Shown here in pieces: positions 50,593 through 59,367 of a DNA stretch of 64,000 nt. This stretch comes from Mycobacterium sp. SVM_VP21. GTDB taxonomy: Bacteria > Actinomycetota > Actinomycetes > Mycobacteriales > Mycobacteriaceae. The DNA is taken from NCBI GenBank assembly GCA_024758765.1, contig CP101406.1, forward strand, positions 186,001 through 250,000. Reading direction: 5' to 3'. Below the pieces are notes generated by a model, which made no database searches, had not been told where the DNA came from, and saw nothing but the letters and a program-made list of their open reading frames with translations. The translations under genes were made by a program, and so were the position numbers. Within the stretch, counting starts at the first letter, position 1, and the number at the start of each line of letters is the position of its first letter.

Positions 50593-50840
50593 CACGAACC
50601 CCCGATGCGATGGCTCATCCATGCCCCAGCGGTCTTGATGAGCCCCATGGTGATGTAGGCCGGCTGACTTCCATGACGCGGGAACATGTACACATGGCCG
50701 CAGCGGTCGCCGTCATCGTCGACGTACTGCGATCCGACGATCAGCACGGCGTCGGTGATCACCTCGTCGGCGAAATGCTCACTGCGCCCGATGACATCGA
50801 GTAGCGCCTCGAGTGCGGCATCCTGCTTGTTAGCCGCCAT
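50592..50840 (-). CDS. Small unknown head-tail region protein
   Basis: 82-aa protein from ATG 50840, inside the end of the upstream gene (11-bp overlap). Sequence: DAALEALLDVIGRSEHFADE, then a strand-rich part with DDDGDRCGHVYMF. No family was recognised. The coupled start and lack of gaps support a real gene; the much longer open frame above it is a shadow. Confidence 0.6.
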   Translation of the reverse strand: MAANKQDAALEALLDVIGRSEHFADEVITDAVLIVGSQYVDDDGDRCGHVYMFPRHGSQPAYITMGLIKTAGAWMSHRIGGS

Positions 50841-51267
50841 CGGTCGGCTTTCCGCCGCCACGCCATTCGCAGACGATCCACACATGTTCGGGCTGGCCGT
50901 CCATGTCGTATTGCACCTCGGGCCGGCCGATGATCTTGTAGTCGCGCTGGCCCAGCGCGGTGGACCGGTCCGGCCGCAAACGTGCCGTGTTGAGAATCTC
51001 GGCGATGAAAATCTGCTCGCCGTTCTCGTCGACGTCGACGGTCGGGATGCCCTGGCCGTTGACGATCGGCAGGAACGCCCAGGCGCGCTCGCTGTTGGTC
51101 GTGGTGTCCGATTGTTCTTCGGTCGGTCCTGTCGAGACCACGTCGAAAACGCAGCCGTAGACCTCGGCGATGGCTTCACTGAATTTCCGCTGATTGAGCC
51201 CGTCGCGCTCGCCGGTTTCGACGTCGGTGACGACGTAAATCGTGTCAGCGCCGGGGTATTCGCTCAC
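50830..51267 (-). CDS. Head-to-tail stopper/connector-like protein
   Basis: 145 aa from GTG 51267, overlapping the previous stop (GTGA). It is acidic, with the helical segment LNQRKFSEAIAEVYGCVFDV and a strand-rich end HVWIVCEWRGGGKP. Two connector-sized proteins after the capsid gene normally are the adaptor and stopper; this is the second. There is no motif-level proof. Confidence 0.55.
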   Translation of the reverse strand: MSEYPGADTIYVVTDVETGERDGLNQRKFSEAIAEVYGCVFDVVSTGPTEEQSDTTTNSERAWAFLPIVNGQGIPTVDVDENGEQIFIAEILNTARLRPDRSTALGQRDYKIIGRPEVQYDMDGQPEHVWIVCEWRGGGKPTDGG

Positions 51268-51713
51268 GGGTACGTCCACGGGATTCCAGTGCCGGACCAG
51301 CCGGTCGGCCAGCCGGCGTGACTGTCGTCGGCGTCGAAATCGGCCGGCGCGCAGCTCGACATCGGCAGTGACTCGAGCGAAATGCCGAGCAGCTGCTTGT
51401 GCGTGTCGGTAAACTCAAGCGCCTTCATGGGCTCGGCGAAGCTACCGGCGTCCATGCGGTGGCCGGTCGTCTTCGAGTACGTCGCGAGTTTGCCGTAGCG
51501 CTGGTATCGCACCGCGTTCGATACGACGTCGTAGACCACGAACTGCGCGGCCGGATCATCGTTACTGATGCCCGGTTTCTGTCCGTAGATCCAATTCGAG
51601 GCGACGGTGAGCAACAGCGTCGCCATCGCCTTACGCTGCGAGGTGAGCGGCGGACCGTCCCACATCCCAAGAAAACCGGTGATGTCCAGAAACGGCTGCG
51701 TCGGGCTGGTCAT
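51264..51713 (-). CDS. Head-to-tail adaptor-like protein
   Basis: 149-aa protein shortly after the capsid genes. The helical segments (PPLTSQRKAMATLLLTVASNWIYG; AAQFVVYDVVSNAVRYQRYG) fit gp6/gp15-type adaptors, which are four-helix proteins docking on the portal ring. The C-terminal Gly/Trp-rich tail (SHAGWPTGWSGTGIPWTYP) is also typical of actinobacteriophage adaptors. It starts 20 bp after the preceding gene. Confidence 0.65.
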   Translation of the reverse strand: MTSPTQPFLDITGFLGMWDGPPLTSQRKAMATLLLTVASNWIYGQKPGISNDDPAAQFVVYDVVSNAVRYQRYGKLATYSKTTGHRMDAGSFAEPMKALEFTDTHKQLLGISLESLPMSSCAPADFDADDSHAGWPTGWSGTGIPWTYP

Positions 51714-51733
51714 CGCCGCTCACCTCGTCATCG

Positions 51734-52111
51734 TCAGTCGCGGTACTTCGCGATGAGGTCGACCTTGCTCATCGCGTCGGCCTCGGCGAACTCCATGCCC
51801 TGCGCGACCGCGTAGGCGACCCAAAGATCCTTGGACGCGACCTGCGCCGGACGTTCGACCGACTCCGTGGCCGGCACCGTCTCGGACCCCCCGGAAACGG
51901 CCGGTGCCGGCTCGATGACCGGCTCCGGCTCCGAGGTCCGCAGCCCGTCGACGTCGTGGTCTCCGAGCGCCACGACGAGGCCGTGCCGCACGAAGTGCGA
52001 CCGCTGCTTGTCGTTGAGCCACCGAATGATCGACCCGGCGTAGTACGGGTGCAGCCGACCGTCCTGGTCTGCTGCGTTGACCATCGGGGCAACGACCTCG
52101 TAGCCGCTCAC
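51734..52111 (-). CDS. Capsid-associated protein with SAP/Rho-N-like end
   Basis: 125 aa from GTG 52111, overlapping the capsid stop (GTGA). The N-terminal part YEVVAPMVNAADQDGRLHPYY is followed by an acidic Pro/Glu linker. The C-terminal KDLWVAYAVAQGMEFAEADA with KVDLIAKY resembles the small SAP/Rho-N helix-extended-helix fold that binds nucleic acid. Proteins of this form often follow the major capsid gene in Gordonia and Mycobacterium phages. Confidence 0.6.
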   Translation of the reverse strand: MSGYEVVAPMVNAADQDGRLHPYYAGSIIRWLNDKQRSHFVRHGLVVALGDHDVDGLRTSEPEPVIEPAPAVSGGSETVPATESVERPAQVASKDLWVAYAVAQGMEFAEADAMSKVDLIAKYRD

Positions 52112-53160
52112 GCGGGCAGAATCCCGGTGATCTCGACGGCCGCGTCCGGCTCGACGATGAACGGCGTCGTGACGCGGCGGGCGCGCACACGCCACCGGTC
52201 TTTCTCGTCCTGGCGCATCGACTTCGTCTGCACCAGGGACCGGCCAGCGCCGCCACCACCGTCGGCGTCAGCGCCGGGTGTGGTCGCGCCGGTGTAGCCG
52301 GGCGCCGGCAGCTTCTCGTCGCACATGCCGCCGAACACCTTCGTGTCGATGACAGCCGCGTACGGCGCCGATGGCAGGTTCGGGGAGCCGAGCCACAGCT
52401 TGCCGGCCAGCTTGCCCGCCATGCTCGAGTTGAGACCCTCGAAGATCGGCATCGCGGTAACGCCGCTGCTGCCGATGTCCTCACGAGCCCAACGCGCATT
52501 GAGGTTCGGGTCGCTGAATACGATCGCGAAGGTCTCGAGGTCGCAGAGCACGGCGTCGCCGTTGTAGCCCTGCTTGAGCTGACGCATCTGCTGGTCGGCC
52601 AGCATCACATCACGCAGGATGTTCGGCGTCTTGGTTCCCGAGCCGTCCCAGTACGCGTGATCGGTCCCGGACAGGGCGCCGCCGATGCTCGATGCGCCGG
52701 CGCCCTGCGTCTGAGTGATGGCGGCAACTACCGCCGACATCGCGTTGCTGTCGACGGTGTCAACGAGGCTGTTGATCAGCTTGACCAGGGCGGTCTGCAG
52801 CGGCTGCCAGTTCTGCCGTGCGATCGACTCGTCGAAGATCAGGGTGTCGAGGCCCCACTTCACGGTCGACGCGATCTGCGCCGGGCCGGTCGGGATCGGC
52901 GCCAGCGGGTACTCGCCGCCAGGCTCGACCGGCTGCGGTTGCCGGCCGGCGAAAATCGACTCGATCTGCTCGTAGATGATCGATCCAGACTCGGTGAAGA
53001 TCTGCGCCTTCAGGATCTTGTCGGAGACGTACATCTGATCGGCGATGGTGCGCAGCGCCCGGTACAGCATCGTCGGGTCGTTGAGGAACCGCGAAATCGC
53101 GATGATGTCCTGGTTGGTCAGGTCACCGGTCGGGGCTCCGGGCGGGTTCAAAACGGGCAT
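52108..53160 (-). CDS. Major capsid protein (HK97-fold)
   Basis: 350-aa protein in the capsid position, after protease/scaffold and decoration genes. DIIAISRFLNDPTMLYRALR, IFTESGSIIYEQIE, STVKWGLDTLIFDESIARQN and the E-loop/P-domain stretch VDSNAMSAVVAAI resemble HK97-type capsids of mycobacteriophages. The C-terminal TPFIVEPDAAVEITGI is the usual final strand. The identification rests on overall pattern plus position. Confidence 0.85.
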   Translation of the reverse strand: MPVLNPPGAPTGDLTNQDIIAISRFLNDPTMLYRALRTIADQMYVSDKILKAQIFTESGSIIYEQIESIFAGRQPQPVEPGGEYPLAPIPTGPAQIASTVKWGLDTLIFDESIARQNWQPLQTALVKLINSLVDTVDSNAMSAVVAAITQTQGAGASSIGGALSGTDHAYWDGSGTKTPNILRDVMLADQQMRQLKQGYNGDAVLCDLETFAIVFSDPNLNARWAREDIGSSGVTAMPIFEGLNSSMAGKLAGKLWLGSPNLPSAPYAAVIDTKVFGGMCDEKLPAPGYTGATTPGADADGGGGAGRSLVQTKSMRQDEKDRWRVRARRVTTPFIVEPDAAVEITGILPA

Positions 53161-53242
53161 GTCCGTTTACCTTTCGGGTATGAGAACGGCACCGGATCGC
53201 CAGGAGTGGGACGACCCGGTGCCGTTCGGTTTGGGGTTGAGA

Positions 53243-53614
53243 TCAGTACGACAGTCGGACGTCGACCAGACTGTTGGCGGCGGCGGCCAGCGCGTAGCCC
53301 ACGACCTCGCCGGCCGGGGTCTCGGCGGTCGCAGCAGCGACGGCGCCGCTGGCGGCGCCGACAACCGCTGTGCCCGCACTGATCGCGCCGGATGCCGCCA
53401 GCTGGTGCACGCCCTCGAACCAGACAGCCACGCGCTGACCGGACTTGACCGACCGGACAGCGACGCCGAACTGTGACTGTGCGGCGGCCGAGGACGGCGC
53501 TACCTTGTAGTCACCGCTGACGACTACCAGCTGACCGGCGGTGATGTCGGCGGTGGCGGTGCAGGTGATCGTGCAGCCGCCGAGGAACTTCGGAACGTAG
53601 TCGCTGCCGGCCAT
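53243..53614 (-). CDS. Capsid decoration/stabilisation protein (DUF2190-like)
   Basis: 123-aa protein, strand- and Gly/Ala-rich: ATADITAGQLVVVSGDYKV, FGVAVRSVKSGQRVAVWFEG, SGAISAGTAVVGAASGAVAA. This is the pattern of DUF2190/gpD-like proteins, which bind the outside of the capsid. It lies between the protease-scaffold and capsid genes, as is common. Confidence 0.75.
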   Translation of the reverse strand: MAGSDYVPKFLGGCTITCTATADITAGQLVVVSGDYKVAPSSAAAQSQFGVAVRSVKSGQRVAVWFEGVHQLAASGAISAGTAVVGAASGAVAAATAETPAGEVVGYALAAAANSLVDVRLSY

Positions 53615-53615
53615 G

Positions 53616-54908
53616 TCAGTTACCGCCCTTCGTGTTGAAGCCGAGCTTGTTCATGAACGTCTCGTAGCCCTGCTGCGCGACGTTGTCCTCACCGGTTTCG
53701 GGTGCGGTGATGCCGTGCCCGATCTCGGCGACTGGGATCAGGCCCGGTGCGAGCGACGCCAACACCTGCCGGCTGCCCTCGCGGTCGCTCTTGAGCGCCG
53801 TCAGCCAGTGATCCTTGCGGGCTGGCGCGATCTTGCCCTCGGCGATCGCCGCCTGGACGGTACGCGCGTCCTCGTCGGCGATCTGCTGATCACGGGCGTC
53901 GCGGCCGGCCTGTGCGTCGGCGCGCAGCTGGTCGTACACCGACGCCTCGATCTGCATCAGGCCAGCGGCGGGCGCCGCGGCTGCGGCGACACGCTGCTCG
54001 ACGTCAGCCTCGGCGGCCGCGGTGTGCGCTTCCCAGGCTGCCTCGATGGCGGCCTCGTCAGCGTCGGCGGCGATGCCGAGTGCCGCGGCGATCTTCTCGG
54101 GGAGAGCCATCTCGGCCCCTTCCTGTTGTGAAACCGCCGCGGCGGCCTCGATTTTGATACCGAACTTTCGGGCGGCTTCCTCGATCGCGGACGTGATGTG
54201 ATCGAGTTGCTTTGCCGTGTAAGGCTTTTGATTTTTCTTTTCGTTTATGAACGACCATGCGCTCTTGACGTGATCGCGGTCGTTGAGCGGGTAGCGCTTC
54301 ACGCCGTGACCGGGTTCGGCCGGTTGATCGTCGCGGTCGAGGTAACCGGGGTCGGCGTAGTTGACGTCTCCCCACGGCTCTTTGGCGTCGGTGCGATCGC
54401 GGTAGGTGGCCGCCTCGACCGTGAAAGTCACGGCCGTGCCGCCGATCTCACGCGCCGCGGCGACCTGATACAGCTCGGCGACATCCTGCACGCTCTTGAG
54501 CGTGTCGATACCGGGCGGCGTCGCACCGAGCAGCGCCAGACCTGTCAGCACGAAATCGTGCTTGTCGCCCGCGGCGTCCGTGTAGTCTTCCTGGCCTTCG
54601 ATCGACAGTGACGGGTACGCGCTCGGCATGATGTCGGCGAGCCATTCCGGCACGCCGGCCAGGTCGCCGTAGAGCACATCGCCGTCGTCGGATGCGTGCA
54701 CGTTGTCGACGAATCCGACGGCGGGGTCGCCGGTGAATCGCGGGTCACCGTGGCCGAGTCGGATCGTCGGCTTACGCAGGATGCCGGCCTCGTGTGCGGC
54801 CACCGCGGCGGCGATCGTCTCGCGCGTCACCGAGAAGTCACCCGATCGCAGCTTGTAGTTGCCGACGCGCATCAGCTCCCGATCCTTGACCGTCTTCAGG
54901 CTGACCAT
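53616..54908 (-). CDS. Capsid maturation protease/scaffold (Mu gpI-like) with DUF6582 insert
   Basis: 430-aa fusion. The N-terminal protease (about 1-150) has TIRLGHGDPRFTGDPAVGFV, with the His, and YPSLSIEGQEDY, with the Ser, as in Mu gpI-like serine proteases. A central block (YADPGYLDRDDQPA, then KRYPLNDRDHVKSAWSFIN) matches the DUF6582 fold. The C-terminal part (about 265-430) is helical and Ala/Glu-rich, like a scaffold. It would shape and then mature the prohead. Its ATG overlaps the preceding gene's stop. Confidence 0.8.
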   Translation of the reverse strand: MVSLKTVKDRELMRVGNYKLRSGDFSVTRETIAAAVAAHEAGILRKPTIRLGHGDPRFTGDPAVGFVDNVHASDDGDVLYGDLAGVPEWLADIMPSAYPSLSIEGQEDYTDAAGDKHDFVLTGLALLGATPPGIDTLKSVQDVAELYQVAAAREIGGTAVTFTVEAATYRDRTDAKEPWGDVNYADPGYLDRDDQPAEPGHGVKRYPLNDRDHVKSAWSFINEKKNQKPYTAKQLDHITSAIEEAARKFGIKIEAAAAVSQQEGAEMALPEKIAAALGIAADADEAAIEAAWEAHTAAAEADVEQRVAAAAAPAAGLMQIEASVYDQLRADAQAGRDARDQQIADEDARTVQAAIAEGKIAPARKDHWLTALKSDREGSRQVLASLAPGLIPVAEIGHGITAPETGEDNVAQQGYETFMNKLGFNTKGGN

Positions 54909-55117
54909 TAGCCGGCACCGTTCTCGTCGCCGTCGCCGATGGCCGGGTCAACGCCGAGCGCCGCCGCGAGCCCATTGACGCCGGCGATCAGACCGGTCGA
55001 GACCGCGGCAGTGATGCGCTGCTCGATCTGCTTGGCGATCGCCTCGAGGGTCTCGGTGTCGAGTACGGGCGTCACGTTGACTGTCACGCCGGACTTTTCG
55101 GGGTTGTGGCTCACCAT
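54908..55117 (-). CDS. Small helical phage protein
   Basis: 69-aa protein starting at ATG 55117 with GGAAGG 9 bases upstream. It begins with a strand (SGVTVNVTPVLDT) followed by an amphipathic helix (ETLEAIAKQIEQRITAAV) and an acidic tail. No family was recognised. It overlaps the protease gene by one base, so it is probably co-translated. The 124-bp gap above it shows no other gene. Confidence 0.6.
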   Translation of the reverse strand: MVSHNPEKSGVTVNVTPVLDTETLEAIAKQIEQRITAAVSTGLIAGVNGLAAALGVDPAIGDGDENGAG

Positions 55118-55241
55118 CGGGTTGTCCACCTTCCAGATTCGGGGTCGTGGTCTGCACGGCCGCGGCAGGCCAAGCTGTGGCAGTCGAACAGTCGACACAA
55201 TGGCCGTGACAGCAGCCATCCCACGTAGTCGATGAGCGTGT

Positions 55242-56702
55242 TCACCACAGCGTCAGATCTCCATCGCTCGAGATCGTCACTCGCGGCCGGCGGCCACGGC
55301 TGGCGGTGACGCGCGCCCGCGACGTGAACGCCATGCCGTCGGGCGTGTGCGTCGTAGCGATCGGCACGGTCTCCGGCGGCCGGTTGTCGGGCACCGGCAA
55401 CGGCTCGTCGTCTTGCGCGTCGGGGTCGGCGCCGGGCAGGCCCATAGACTGCCGCTCGAACGCCTCGAGCTGCGCGTCGGGCTTGATGATTCCGGCACTC
55501 ACGAGCATCTGCAGCGCGGCCGCCGACGCGTCTTGCTGCGAGCCGATCGCGTCGAAAACGATGCGCGGCGACGGTGAGTCTTCACCGAAATTCGTGTCGA
55601 CGATGTCCTCGACGATGTGCGTCTGCGCGGTGTCACGGACGGTCTCGGCGGTCTGCTGCACGCCCTGTGAAAATGTGTCGGCCTGCACGGATGCGAGCGC
55701 GAAACTGCCGCCGCGGTCGAGGTTCAGGAAGTGCGCCAGCGCGGCCAGCGCCATCTGCTTGTCGTGGTACTCGATGGCCTGCCGGATGAAACCGCTTGGC
55801 AGTTGGCCTTTGACTCCGGCCAGCTCGAACGTCGAGCCGGCGGGCAGCGCGACGCCGGCGTTGTTTCCGCCGCGGTACTGCTGCGCGATCTTCAGATAAG
55901 GCGCCAGTGCATCGCTGCCGGGCGCCGCCATCGATACCGACTCGGGCGCCGTGACGACCGGAACACCCATGCCGTTACGGCGTGCCGCGGTGGCTTCAAT
56001 GCGGATCAGTTCGTCTTTGAGCAGCCAATTCTTGTAGGCCGGCCGGAAAATGCTGTTGCCGGTCCAGACGCCAGGGTCGCGGTCGCGGGTGTAGACGACG
56101 AGCCGATTCACCGGGATCTCTTGCGCCCAGGCCCCGAGGTAGTTCGGGGCGCCGGCCGCGCCTCCGAATCCGGTACCGGGCGGCCATTGCTGAATGCCGA
56201 TCAGGCCGCCATCGGCGTCGACGTTCCAGAACGCGATCGTCGACTGCGGACGCGGCGCGAGCTTGCGTAGCCGCAGCCGGTCGGGATTCTTCTCGTCGGG
56301 CCGGTACACCTGCTCGAAAACGGCGTGCCCGAAATGCAGGTGACGCATCGCCCACTGCAAGTGCTCGAGCCACGAAAACCGGCCCTTGGTACGCGGCCGG
56401 GGCTTATTCACGTCCTCGCCGACGATCGGCAGCCCCAGATCATCCGAGACGTGCTGAACGACATTGTCGGGAGCCCCGTTGGGCTCGATGCGCCACTGCG
56501 TTTGCATGATCGGCAGCGCGATCGCGTAGTAGACGCTGGCAAGCCGTGATTCCTCGCGCCACATCCGCGTATAGGTGCGGATCGCGTCGGGCCACAGCAG
56601 TTCGGGCACCTGCTCGAACTGGTCCCATTGGCTATACGCGGACAGCAGACCGGGGAATGCGTTGGTGAAGCCAAGTTCGGTGGTCACGGGAGCCACTGCC
56701 AA
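55242..56702 (-). CDS. Portal protein (DUF935/Mu gp29-like)
   Basis: 486-aa protein directly after the terminase. RTYTRMWREESRLASVYYAI, GRFSWLEHLQWAMRHLHFGH, NRLVVYTRDRDPGVWTGNS with LRPAYK-like FRPAYKNW, and ALAALAHFLNLDRGGSFALA are typical of the DUF935-type portal family. It forms the dodecameric ring at the packaging vertex. The C-terminal Pro-rich stretch (DDEPLPVPDNRPPETV) is probably exposed. Confidence 0.88.
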   Translation of the reverse strand: MAVAPVTTELGFTNAFPGLLSAYSQWDQFEQVPELLWPDAIRTYTRMWREESRLASVYYAIALPIMQTQWRIEPNGAPDNVVQHVSDDLGLPIVGEDVNKPRPRTKGRFSWLEHLQWAMRHLHFGHAVFEQVYRPDEKNPDRLRLRKLAPRPQSTIAFWNVDADGGLIGIQQWPPGTGFGGAAGAPNYLGAWAQEIPVNRLVVYTRDRDPGVWTGNSIFRPAYKNWLLKDELIRIEATAARRNGMGVPVVTAPESVSMAAPGSDALAPYLKIAQQYRGGNNAGVALPAGSTFELAGVKGQLPSGFIRQAIEYHDKQMALAALAHFLNLDRGGSFALASVQADTFSQGVQQTAETVRDTAQTHIVEDIVDTNFGEDSPSPRIVFDAIGSQQDASAAALQMLVSAGIIKPDAQLEAFERQSMGLPGADPDAQDDEPLPVPDNRPPETVPIATTHTPDGMAFTSRARVTASRGRRPRVTISSDGDLTLW

Positions 56703-56730
56703 CGACCACCTTCCTGTTATCGGCGCGTCG

Positions 56731-58248
56731 TTAGAACGGCGCGCTCATCACGTCGATTTCGCCGTCGCTGCGGTCGTGTACCGGCCCGGTGTCTTGCATC
56801 GGTGGCGGCGTATTACGCGGCGGCGTAGAGAAATTGAGCAGTCCCCAGTGCGCGAGCATCGCGGAGACCGTTGGTCCGATCCATGCGCCCGGCGCTGGCG
56901 TCGGGGTCGTCCGACCGTCGGGCATGTCCTTTTTCAGGGTCGACAGGATCGATTGGTCGAGCATCCGCTGACCGCTGTGGCTGATCTGACCTTGATCGAT
57001 TGCCTCGAGGATGCCCTCCCAGGCGACCAGATACTCGCTGTAGCTGGTCATGTGCGGCTCGATGCCGGCCTCGATCAGGTAAGGCTTGAGGATCGCCGCC
57101 GGCGATTTCTGGTCGATCACGATCACCGCCGGATCGCATTCGGAGACGATCGCGACGATCTTCTCGACGACGTCGGTAGCGCTGGCGTTCTGGCAGAAAC
57201 CGACCTCGACGGCGATCGTCTTGCCGGTCGATCGCTGCGCGCCGGTGATCACCCACGTTTTCGATGCCGGGCCGCGGTCGATTGCGATCGCGCCCGGACC
57301 TGGCGTCACCAGGCCGGGCGTCATGTCGTGCAGCCGGCCCCACATCTCCGGCGTAACCGGCGGTTTCTGCTGGTCCTCGAGCGTCGGCCAGTCACCGATA
57401 CCGAGACGCTCGACCAGGAAGATCTTCGGCGTGTACCGCATCGCCTGGTATTCGTCCTCGATGTAGTCGAGGGTCATAAACCCATGCCCGACCGAGGGAT
57501 TGGCGCGCAGTCGCTCACGCTCGCTCGTCGGGTCGGCGCCGTCCTCGCAACCCCATTCGAGGTAGCACAGGCGCGGGCTGGTGCCGTCGAGCGCGCGCTT
57601 GCGGACACCGGAGAACACGTGGCCGTGCTCGTGGACCAGCTGGTCGACCGCGCTACCCGCGTAGATGATCTGCGGGTTCGGCCGTGCGCTCATCGTCGGC
57701 ATCATCGCGCCCACAGCCTCGGGCTTGACGATCATCGCCTCGTCGAGAAACACTCGATCGCCCGAGAGACCACGGGCCGCGCCACCGGTGCGGGATTGGA
57801 ACATCATCCGCGGGGCATCGGGATCGTGCGCGTCGGCGCCGAGAACGAAACCTTCCTCACCATGCGACCGTTTCGGGACGTACCGCTCCCCCGAGGCTTT
57901 CAGCAGCGACTCGACGCGCCGCATGATCTGTTTAACGGTGCGGAATTCGTGCGCCGAGTAGATAATCAGTTCTTCGTCGAATAGCAACAATCCGGCGATC
58001 ATCAGCACCTCGATAATCGCGGACTTGCCGTTTTGCCTCGGTACCGTCAGGCCGATCTCGAATGCCGACCACAGCCCGTCGGCCGTCTCTCCGAGCATGT
58101 GATGTAGCGCCAGCTTTTGCCACGGGTACAGCTCCATGCCGAGTTTCTCGACGAACTCGATCGCCTCGGCGGCCGCGCTGGTCTCAGCTGGTGGCGCTAC
58201 CAGAATCCGCGGGGTTTGATCGCCCCGCGGCGGCTCGTCGTTGCTCAC
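56731..58248 (-). CDS. terL: Terminase large subunit
   Basis: 505-aa packaging motor and nuclease. Walker A is VPRQNGKSA at about residues 69-77. The Walker B/acid is DRVFLDEAMIV (about 165). Motif C-like IIYAGSAVD follows. The RNase H-like nuclease domain has AIDRGPASKTWVI and VIVIDQKSPAAILK with acidic metal ligands. The length is normal. It overlaps the small subunit by 65 bp, suggesting tight coupling. Confidence 0.95.
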   Translation of the reverse strand: MSNDEPPRGDQTPRILVAPPAETSAAAEAIEFVEKLGMELYPWQKLALHHMLGETADGLWSAFEIGLTVPRQNGKSAIIEVLMIAGLLLFDEELIIYSAHEFRTVKQIMRRVESLLKASGERYVPKRSHGEEGFVLGADAHDPDAPRMMFQSRTGGAARGLSGDRVFLDEAMIVKPEAVGAMMPTMSARPNPQIIYAGSAVDQLVHEHGHVFSGVRKRALDGTSPRLCYLEWGCEDGADPTSERERLRANPSVGHGFMTLDYIEDEYQAMRYTPKIFLVERLGIGDWPTLEDQQKPPVTPEMWGRLHDMTPGLVTPGPGAIAIDRGPASKTWVITGAQRSTGKTIAVEVGFCQNASATDVVEKIVAIVSECDPAVIVIDQKSPAAILKPYLIEAGIEPHMTSYSEYLVAWEGILEAIDQGQISHSGQRMLDQSILSTLKKDMPDGRTTPTPAPGAWIGPTVSAMLAHWGLLNFSTPPRNTPPPMQDTGPVHDRSDGEIDVMSAPF

Positions 58249-58795
58249 GCTTCGCCTTCACCTCGTCACGTTTGGAATGCGGCGGGGGCGCCTTCGCGTC
58301 GAGCTCCGCGCACACCGCTAGGAACTGCCGTGACAGCGATGTGAGCTTGCGCGCATCTCGGCAGACATCGATTTCGGCCGACAGCTTGTTGCGCAACGCC
58401 TTCAGTGCGTCCTCGGTCGTCGTGGTGGCCGCTACGCCGTTGCCGACAGCCGCGAGGTTGTCGCGCATCCCCTCGAGCAGCTTCACGCAAATGCGGGCCG
58501 CGGCCGGCGCTTCCTCGCTGCGACTGATCGCGACGCGGTATTGCGCCTGGAAGATCGCCTCACGGCGCTCGAGCGTCACGGCGTCGAAGTTCTCGGCCAG
58601 GAATTCGCGCCGTGGCGCCGTGCGGATCATCGCCGCACGGATCACGTCCTCGACGATTTGCTCGCCGACGACGAGATCCTCGGCGATCTGGCGGTAGGAC
58701 GAGCCCGCGAGGAACTCTTTCAGCACCGAATCCGGGTCGATGGTCGATCGAACGTCGGTGACGTCGTCATCGTCGTCAAGCGGCGTGGCGTCCAT
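58184..58795 (-). CDS. terS: Terminase small subunit-like protein
   Basis: 203 aa from ATG 58795 with GGACGGA upstream; a TTG at 58810 is the alternative. An acidic N-terminus is followed by an HTH (VLKEFLAGSSYRQIAEDLVV, with GEQIVEDVI as recognition helix) and then long helices and a basic tail (SKRDEVKAKREQRRAAAGR). This is the layout of small terminases that bind cos or pac. It lies directly upstream of terL and downstream of a structured 220-bp gap. Confidence 0.75.
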   Translation of the reverse strand: MDATPLDDDDDVTDVRSTIDPDSVLKEFLAGSSYRQIAEDLVVGEQIVEDVIRAAMIRTAPRREFLAENFDAVTLERREAIFQAQYRVAISRSEEAPAAARICVKLLEGMRDNLAAVGNGVAATTTTEDALKALRNKLSAEIDVCRDARKLTSLSRQFLAVCAELDAKAPPPHSKRDEVKAKREQRRAAAGRSNPADSGSATS

Positions 58796-58826
58796 CGAAA
58801 TTCCGTCCAATCCCGGCGTTTCGCCT

Positions 58827-58922
58827 GGTCAGGCCCATTTTCGCCAAAAATGGCTCTGACCTGCTGTTTTTGCAAATTTTTCGCCACGGAGGGGGGAGCG
58901 CGACGCGGGGCGAGGCGTCGCG
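58827..58922 (-). other. Two stem-loops upstream of terS, possible cos/pac region
   Basis: The first stem-loop is 58827-58861: GGTCAG-gc-CCATTTT, loop CGCCA, AAAATGG-ct-CTGACC, two paired blocks around a small internal loop. The second is 58899-58922: CGCGACGC / GCGTCGCG with an 8-base loop. They fill the gap between the HNH and terS genes together with AT-rich patches (GTTTTTGCAAATTTTTC) that stand out in this GC-rich genome. Terminase recognition sites usually lie here; a terminator or RNA element is also possible. Confidence 0.45.
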
Positions 58923-58936
58923 GCACCCCCCCGGGG

Positions 58937-58952
58937 TCGAACAAATGTTCGG
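58937..58952. promoter_or_regulatory. LexA-type SOS box upstream of the terminase operon
   Basis: TCGAACAAATGTTCGG matches the mycobacterial LexA box TCGAAC-N4-GTTCGA at 11 of 12 specified positions, with the exact GAAC-N4-GTTC core. It lies 142 bp upstream of the terS start and downstream of the HNH gene end, so the only gene set it can serve is terS and the late operon. A nearby promoter was not clearly visible. DNA-damage control of late genes is inferred. Confidence 0.6.
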
Positions 58953-59018
58953 GTGGGTTGCTGCCGCCGCGTTTCCGCTGGTCATGGCACTGATCGGGTT
59001 CGCTGGCGTGCGGATTCC

Positions 59019-59363
59019 TTACGCGTGCTGGTCATGGCGTGACCAGGGCCAACGCATGACGAGTGTTCCGAGTTCATCGAGGTTGGTTGGTGGTCTGCGT
59101 CCGACGAGCGCGGGGCGCAGGTGGTCGCGTCGGCCGTCGCCGCGTTCGCTGTTGCATGGACCGTGCAGCAGTCGGTCGGCGACAGTTCCACCTTGCGAGC
59201 GTGGGATGGAGTGGTCGCCACTGAGTCCCTGCGCGAGGAACATGGGCTCGCCGCACCACCAGCAGATCGTGCCCTCGACGTGAACGCTCTTGAGGTATTC
59301 GACCTGCAGGCGGTGGCGGTTGCCGAGTCCCTTTTCCTTGGTGGTGCGCTTGTTGGGCGCCAC
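59019..59363 (-). CDS. HNH endonuclease
   Basis: 114-aa nuclease. CWWCGEPMFLAQGLSGDHSIP and LLHGPCNSERGDG contain the HNH His/His-Asn core (GDHSIP ... CNSERG) and zinc-binding cysteines. Small HNH proteins beside the terminase are needed by many cos phages for packaging cleavage together with TerL. That is the likely role here, rather than homing. It is separated from terS by a 220-bp regulatory gap. Confidence 0.88.
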   Translation of the reverse strand: MAPNKRTTKEKGLGNRHRLQVEYLKSVHVEGTICWWCGEPMFLAQGLSGDHSIPRSQGGTVADRLLHGPCNSERGDGRRDHLRPALVGRRPPTNLDELGTLVMRWPWSRHDQHA

Positions 59364-59367
59364 GTTC

